A stretch of DNA of 9,851 nucleotides from Thermoplasmata archaeon. Lineage in GTDB: Bacteria > Actinomycetota > Acidimicrobiia > Acidimicrobiales > Acidimicrobiaceae. A program made the translations under genes and the position numbers. Each line of letters starts with the position of its first letter. Position 1 is the stretch's first letter. Shown piece after piece: positions 6,896-9,851 of this stretch. The notes beneath the pieces are model-generated. The model saw nothing but the letters and a program-made list of their open reading frames with translations. It did not search any database and had not been told where the DNA came from. The stretch spans positions 1-9,851 of the forward strand of contig JAKBHQ010000191.1 of the NCBI GenBank assembly GCA_021836665.1, in the 5' to 3' direction.

Positions 6896-6918
6896 TGTCA
6901 GGTTCCCCCGTTGAATAT

Positions 6919-6941
6919 TTATCGTTATGAATTATCGTTAT
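6919..6941. repeat. Direct repeat of 10 bp before the carboxyltransferase gene
   Basis: TTATCGTTAT occurs at 6919-6928 and again at 6932-6941, separated by GAA (on the minus strand ATAACGATAA twice). It lies in the only real gap of the cassette, 24-46 nt upstream of the TTG start at 6895. A CTGACA (minus strand, 6954-6949), close to a -35 consensus, sits just upstream, so the repeat may be an operator or part of an internal promoter. No well-spaced -10 could be fixed. Confidence 0.5.
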
Positions 6942-6973
6942 TACCTAGTGTCAGGGCCCATCCCTAAGCGAGG

Positions 6974-7273
6974 TCAGATCTCCATCCGCAACAAGGCTCC
7001 GCTTAGCGACTTCCCCTGAGTGTCAGCTTTGATGGAGTTTGCGGCCCCTCCGTCTAGGACGTCATAGAGGACTATCTTCAATGCCGATAGGTTGTCCAGT
7101 CGGAAGAGGTCTATCCTTGAAGGGCCAAGTGGCGAAAAGTAGTCGATGAGAGCCTGTTTGGTCAGTTTCTCAACCAGCACTCGGTACTTCTCCTCGTCGT
7201 AGGCGATGAGGGAGAGGTCGCAGTGATTGCCTTTGTCGGAGCTTCTGGAGAAGGCAAGATCTATCAGTCTCAT
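6974..7273 (-). CDS. AtuA-associated ferredoxin-fold-like small protein
   Basis: This 99-residue protein begins MRLIDLAFSRSSDKGNHCDL and ends GKSLSGALLRMEI. The RSSDKG motif, the central FRLDNLSALKIVLYDVLDGGAANS region and the LLRMEI end match the small domain that in many bacteria is fused to the C-terminus of AtuA (DUF1446) proteins and in others is a separate gene of about 100 codons. The biochemical role is unknown; fusion in other genomes implies it works in complex with AtuA. The ATG overlaps the AtuA stop by 4 nt (ATGA), and GAGGTG lies 5 nt upstream (7284-7279), so the pair is translationally coupled. Length appears complete, and it is third in the cassette. Confidence 0.85.
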   Translation of the reverse strand: MRLIDLAFSRSSDKGNHCDLSLIAYDEEKYRVLVEKLTKQALIDYFSPLGPSRIDLFRLDNLSALKIVLYDVLDGGAANSIKADTQGKSLSGALLRMEI

Positions 7274-8634
7274 TCGGCCACCTCGATGATATCTATCGAT
7301 ATCTGCTCATCGACAATCGATCGTTCAACCAAAGTCGGCCAAAGGCCAATTAGGGCCCGAGACCTATCGAAGCCGAGTAGTCCAGAGGCGGTGGGGGGTC
7401 CGGCCAGGGCCAAGGGTACCATCATCCTCGATACCATCTCGGCGACTGAGCGATCCTGGGTTCTAATTGCGATGCGGAGGTACACCTCGGGTAGATCGGA
7501 CAAATCGTCGTTGCTAGCCGCCATCTCAGCATGGAGGGAGTCCAGGCCGAGGTGCTCTATACGGATTGCATCAATCTGATCTTTGAAGATCTGGAGTTGA
7601 TTGGTGATTATTGAGGCGGTCTTCTGGGCCTTTTTGTATGCATCAGGCCAGCTATAGCCCAGGATGCCTTGACCCATCCATCCAGATGGATAGCCGATGA
7701 TGGCCTTATATCGATCGGGCCTTTTGTGTCCCGACGTGTTTGTCACCGAGACCCGATTTAAACCGACCTGTTGGACAGTAGTAGTCGAAATGTCCATTAC
7801 GACGTCGGGGGTTTGATAGGCAAAAGGATTGTGGATCTCGTAAAGGAGCTGTTCTTTTACCGTAAATTCGTCGACCCGCCCACCGGAGTCGGCGAGTTTG
7901 GTAATCGTTGCGTCACCAGACTCATTTACTTCGGCGATTGGAAAGCCAATTCTTTCCAAACCGTCGATCGACTCCCAATCCCTTCCGTGATTTCCCCCGG
8001 TCGCCTGGCTAGAACATTCGAGGATGTGACCGACAACCGTACCTTGGGCGATTCGACCTAGGTCTTCGAAATCCCATTCGAATTCGTAGGCAAGTGGGGC
8101 TAAGTAGAGGGCGGCGTCGGCAACGCGACCCGTGATAACTAGATCTGCACCCCGCCTGAGGGCTTCGACGATTGGTCGGGCACCGAGGTAAGCATTGGCA
8201 AAAAGTGCGCTTTTTCGGATGCCGTCCGCCAGAGGATCATTCCTCTCGAAGTGGGGGAAAACTTCGCCGGTTGCTAGGCGATCGAATATCGAATCACCGC
8301 TGATCACGGCAATTTTTGGCTTTATATGCAACTCCTTGGCCAGTCTCGCCGCAGCAGCGCCAGCCGATGTGGGATTGAGACCCCCGGCATTGGTAATTAT
8401 CTTGATCCCGGCGTCCATGGCTAGTTTCCATCCCGCCCTTAGAGAAGGGATGAGGTCCTTTGTATAGCCAGCTTCTGGATTCTTCGCCATGTCCTTGGCG
8501 AGTATCGCCAGGGTTAGCTCGGCAAGGTCCTCAAAGCAGACGTAATCCGCCTGCTTCTGCTTGATTATTTCAATAGCCGGCCAAAAACTGTCCCCATAGA
8601 AGCCGACCCCGCTGGCTATCCTGAGGGTTCTCAA
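7270..8634 (-). CDS. atuA: AtuA-family (DUF1446) acyclic-terpene-utilisation protein
   Basis: This 454-residue protein carries the family's landmarks in order: RIASGVGFYGDSFWPA (5-20), VCFEDLAELTLAILA (32-46), ITNAGGLNPTSA (80-91), VISGDSIFDRL (110-120), ADLVITGRVADAALYLAPL (163-181), GTVVGHILECSSQATGGN (198-215), FPIAEV (231-236) and FTVKEQLLYEI (257-267) before PDVVMD. AtuA is required for growth on citronellol or geraniol in Pseudomonas, but its reaction is not established. Here it lacks the fused C-terminal small domain, which is the next gene. The start is TTG, embedded in TTGA, overlapping the stop of the biotin-carrier gene; the conserved N-terminus begins only a few residues later, so no other start fits. 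The gene symbol marks family membership, not proven function; related DUF1446 proteins may act on non-terpene substrates. Confidence 0.88.
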   Translation of the reverse strand: MRTLRIASGVGFYGDSFWPAIEIIKQKQADYVCFEDLAELTLAILAKDMAKNPEAGYTKDLIPSLRAGWKLAMDAGIKIITNAGGLNPTSAGAAAARLAKELHIKPKIAVISGDSIFDRLATGEVFPHFERNDPLADGIRKSALFANAYLGARPIVEALRRGADLVITGRVADAALYLAPLAYEFEWDFEDLGRIAQGTVVGHILECSSQATGGNHGRDWESIDGLERIGFPIAEVNESGDATITKLADSGGRVDEFTVKEQLLYEIHNPFAYQTPDVVMDISTTTVQQVGLNRVSVTNTSGHKRPDRYKAIIGYPSGWMGQGILGYSWPDAYKKAQKTASIITNQLQIFKDQIDAIRIEHLGLDSLHAEMAASNDDLSDLPEVYLRIAIRTQDRSVAEMVSRMMVPLALAGPPTASGLLGFDRSRALIGLWPTLVERSIVDEQISIDIIEVAE

Positions 8635-8843
8635 TCGACCACTACCAAAACGTTGGCTTCTTCCACGAAGTCACCCTCGGCCACCATGACCTCGGTGACC
8701 CTTCCCGATGTAGTCGCTTCGACCGGAATCTCCAACTTCATGGACTCGATGATTACCACGGTGTCCCCTACGTGTAGCTCTGCTCCCACGACGGTGGCGA
8801 CCTTAACAACCAACCCAGCCATTGGGGATCTGACTTCCGACAA
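8631..8843 (-). CDS. Stand-alone mini biotin carboxyl carrier protein (TB7.3-like)
   Basis: This 70-residue protein is a single biotinyl domain with nothing else attached. It opens MSEVRSPMAGLVVKV, and the hairpin carries ESMKLEIPVEA with Lys36 as the predicted biotinylated lysine; GDFVEEANVLVVVD closes the beta-sandwich. The Met before Lys favours biotin over lipoate (lipoyl domains usually have ETDK/ESDK), although the second Met of the classic MKM is Leu here. Length and the ESMK.EIPV core match mycobacterial TB7.3-type carriers. It would shuttle carboxybiotin between a biotin carboxylase and the carboxyltransferase of the same cassette. The start is TTG with a strong GGAGG 6 nt upstream. 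It is the first gene of the cassette and its stop overlaps the AtuA start by 4 nt. No biotin carboxylase gene is in the window. Confidence 0.9.
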   Translation of the reverse strand: MSEVRSPMAGLVVKVATVVGAELHVGDTVVIIESMKLEIPVEATTSGRVTEVMVAEGDFVEEANVLVVVD

Positions 8844-8849
8844 GATCGT

Positions 8850-8854
8850 CCTCC
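8850..8854 (-). promoter_or_regulatory. Shine-Dalgarno of the cassette's first gene
   Basis: The minus strand reads GGAGG, followed by 6 nt and TTG at 8843-8841. It is the strongest ribosome-binding site in the window and supports the TTG start of the mini biotin carrier. Confidence 0.75.
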
Positions 8855-8984
8855 AGTGCTCGTTTTGAAGTGGGCTCCATGCGTTTTAGTTCAATCGATC
8901 AACAAACTTCTCCGATATTCTACGACCATTGTCTCCTGGGGTGTGGTCAGACATGGCTATACAATGCAGAGGACCAATGCAGAA

Positions 8985-9000
8985 GCTCCACGGTTGGAGC
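8985..9000 (-). terminator. Candidate terminator hairpin after the ABC-F gene
   Basis: On the minus strand, GCTCCA-ACCG-TGGAGC is a perfect 6-bp stem with a 4-nt loop, about 48 nt after the ABC-F stop, followed by TTCTGC, a poor T-tract. It plausibly ends the ABC-F transcript before the cassette starts at 8843. The rest of 8844-9048 shows no gene and no promoter I can defend. Confidence 0.4.
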
Positions 9001-9048
9001 GTAGTTTCGGCTAGGAGGCACTTTTTGAGGATTGGTAATGACCCGCCG

Positions 9049-9851
9049 CTATCGCGCTGACTCTGCTTCCTCGGCGACCTCGAGCCACCGCTCCTCAAGG
9101 GAGTTCTGTTGCTCTTGTATTTTCGCAAGCTCGAGGCCTAGATTGGCGAGTTCTTTATGCTCCTGCGCCCCTTCAAAGAGCGCTGCCAGGCGATCGTGTT
9201 CCTTGGCGAGCGATTGGAGCTGCTTTTCTATTCTTCTAAGTTCGAAACCGACCGTCGTTTTTGATCGCCGCTTTCCTCCGGGATCTGAGGAGGGTGCTGA
9301 TGCAGTGCGGGTGCTGGTCATTTGGGTCCGAACTGGCGACTCACCCTTGGCCTTTTGTTGGGTGACTTCTGAAATCCAACTAGCGAGTCCGCCGGGGATC
9401 TCATTTACCACAGCATCTTGGCAGACGACGATCCGATCGGTTACTCGATCGAGAAAGGCTCTGTCGTGGCTGACGGTAACGAGGGCACCTGGCCACTGCT
9501 CCAGGAACTCCTCAAGGGAGCGTAGTGTTTCGAGGTCGAGGTCGTTTGTTGGCTCGTCGAGTAACAGAACATTTGGTTGAGCAGCTAAAACGGTGAGGAG
9601 TTGGAGTCGCCTCCGCTCTCCACCAGAGAGGGTGCCGATGGTTGCCCAAGGCAGCTCGCCAACAAACCAGAATCTTTCCATCAAACGTTGGTCCGCAAGG
9701 TCACCGGGAGTCCTCGTCGGTCCCGCCACTACCTCTCGCACCCTCGCTTTTGGATCAAGTTCGGGAAGGTTTTGGCAGTAGTATCCCACCTTTACCGTGG
9801 TGCCAACTTCTATCCGTCCTGAGGTGGGAGGGTAGAGACCAGCCAAGATAT
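9049..9851 (-). CDS. Uup-like ABC-F ATPase, C-terminal half (cut by window edge)
   Basis: The frame is open to the right edge, so the true start and the first ATPase domain lie outside; the TTG at 9846 is only an internal Leu codon. What remains is most of the second nucleotide-binding domain, from just after its Walker A (AGLYPPTSGRIEVG), through GYYCQ (Q-loop, about residue 21-25 of this part), signature LSGGERRRL (73-81), Walker B with D-loop VLLLDEPTNDLD (93-104) and H-loop TVSHDRAF (124-131). A charged linker then leads to a roughly 60-residue coiled coil (about 200-262) of the Uup type. ABC-F proteins are soluble and act at the ribosome or on nucleic acid, not in transport. The coiled-coil tail favours Uup over EttA or antibiotic-resistance types. 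All visible catalytic motifs are intact. Confidence 0.9.
   Translation of the reverse strand, partial: ILAGLYPPTSGRIEVGTTVKVGYYCQNLPELDPKARVREVVAGPTRTPGDLADQRLMERFWFVGELPWATIGTLSGGERRRLQLLTVLAAQPNVLLLDEPTNDLDLETLRSLEEFLEQWPGALVTVSHDRAFLDRVTDRIVVCQDAVVNEIPGGLASWISEVTQQKAKGESPVRTQMTSTRTASAPSSDPGGKRRSKTTVGFELRRIEKQLQSLAKEHDRLAALFEGAQEHKELANLGLELAKIQEQQNSLEERWLEVAEEAESAR

Noticed and set aside
8886..9128. 80-codon minus-strand frame between the ABC-F gene and the cassette
   Set aside because: It overlaps the end of the ABC-F gene in another frame, spans its likely terminator, and shows no domain.
9032..9580. 182-codon plus-strand frame rich in Ser and Arg
   Set aside because: It is antisense to the clearly coding ABC-F gene and of low-complexity composition, a typical shadow frame.

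Overview
The window looks like bacterial chromosome from a Gram-positive actinobacterial lineage, most plausibly Acidimicrobiia or a relative. That placement is inferred from gene content: an SCP2-type protein, a mycobacterial TB7.3-like mini biotin carrier, a Uup-type ABC-F ATPase and a secreted DUF11 repeat protein. Roughly balanced base composition and heavy use of TTG starts fit it. No rRNA, tRNA, CRISPR array, transposase or phage gene was found.

Layout, left to right. (1) 1-253, minus: start of an SCP2-like sterol/lipid-carrier gene cut by the left edge. (2) 411-454: a strong intrinsic terminator on the minus strand that closes (3) 479-3157, minus: an 892-residue exported, membrane-anchored surface protein with four near-identical DUF11 repeats and one divergent repeat. 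(4) About 3219-4672: nearly 1.5 kb with no convincing gene, containing one good AT-rich dyad. (5) 4673-5077, plus: a PaaI-like hotdog acyl-CoA thioesterase. (6) 5078-5362: a convergent intergenic stretch with a 13-bp tandem repeat (six copies). (7) 8843 down to 5363, minus: a tight four-gene cassette, in transcription order mini biotin carrier, AtuA (DUF1446), AtuA ferredoxin-like small protein, acyl-CoA carboxyltransferase. The first three genes overlap by 4 nt each. (8) 9049-9851, minus: the C-terminal half of a Uup-like ABC-F ATPase cut by the right edge.

The four-gene cassette is the functional core. A biotin carrier and a carboxyltransferase make two of the three parts of a biotin-dependent acyl-CoA carboxylase. 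The AtuA pair is known from acyclic-terpene (citronellol/geraniol) catabolism, where it accompanies geranyl-CoA carboxylase. The biotin carboxylase subunit is absent here, so it must be supplied from elsewhere if the enzyme is active. The convergent thioesterase and the SCP2 protein also fit acyl-CoA or lipid metabolism, but no substrate can be read from the sequence. Five of the seven genes whose starts lie in the window appear to begin with TTG.
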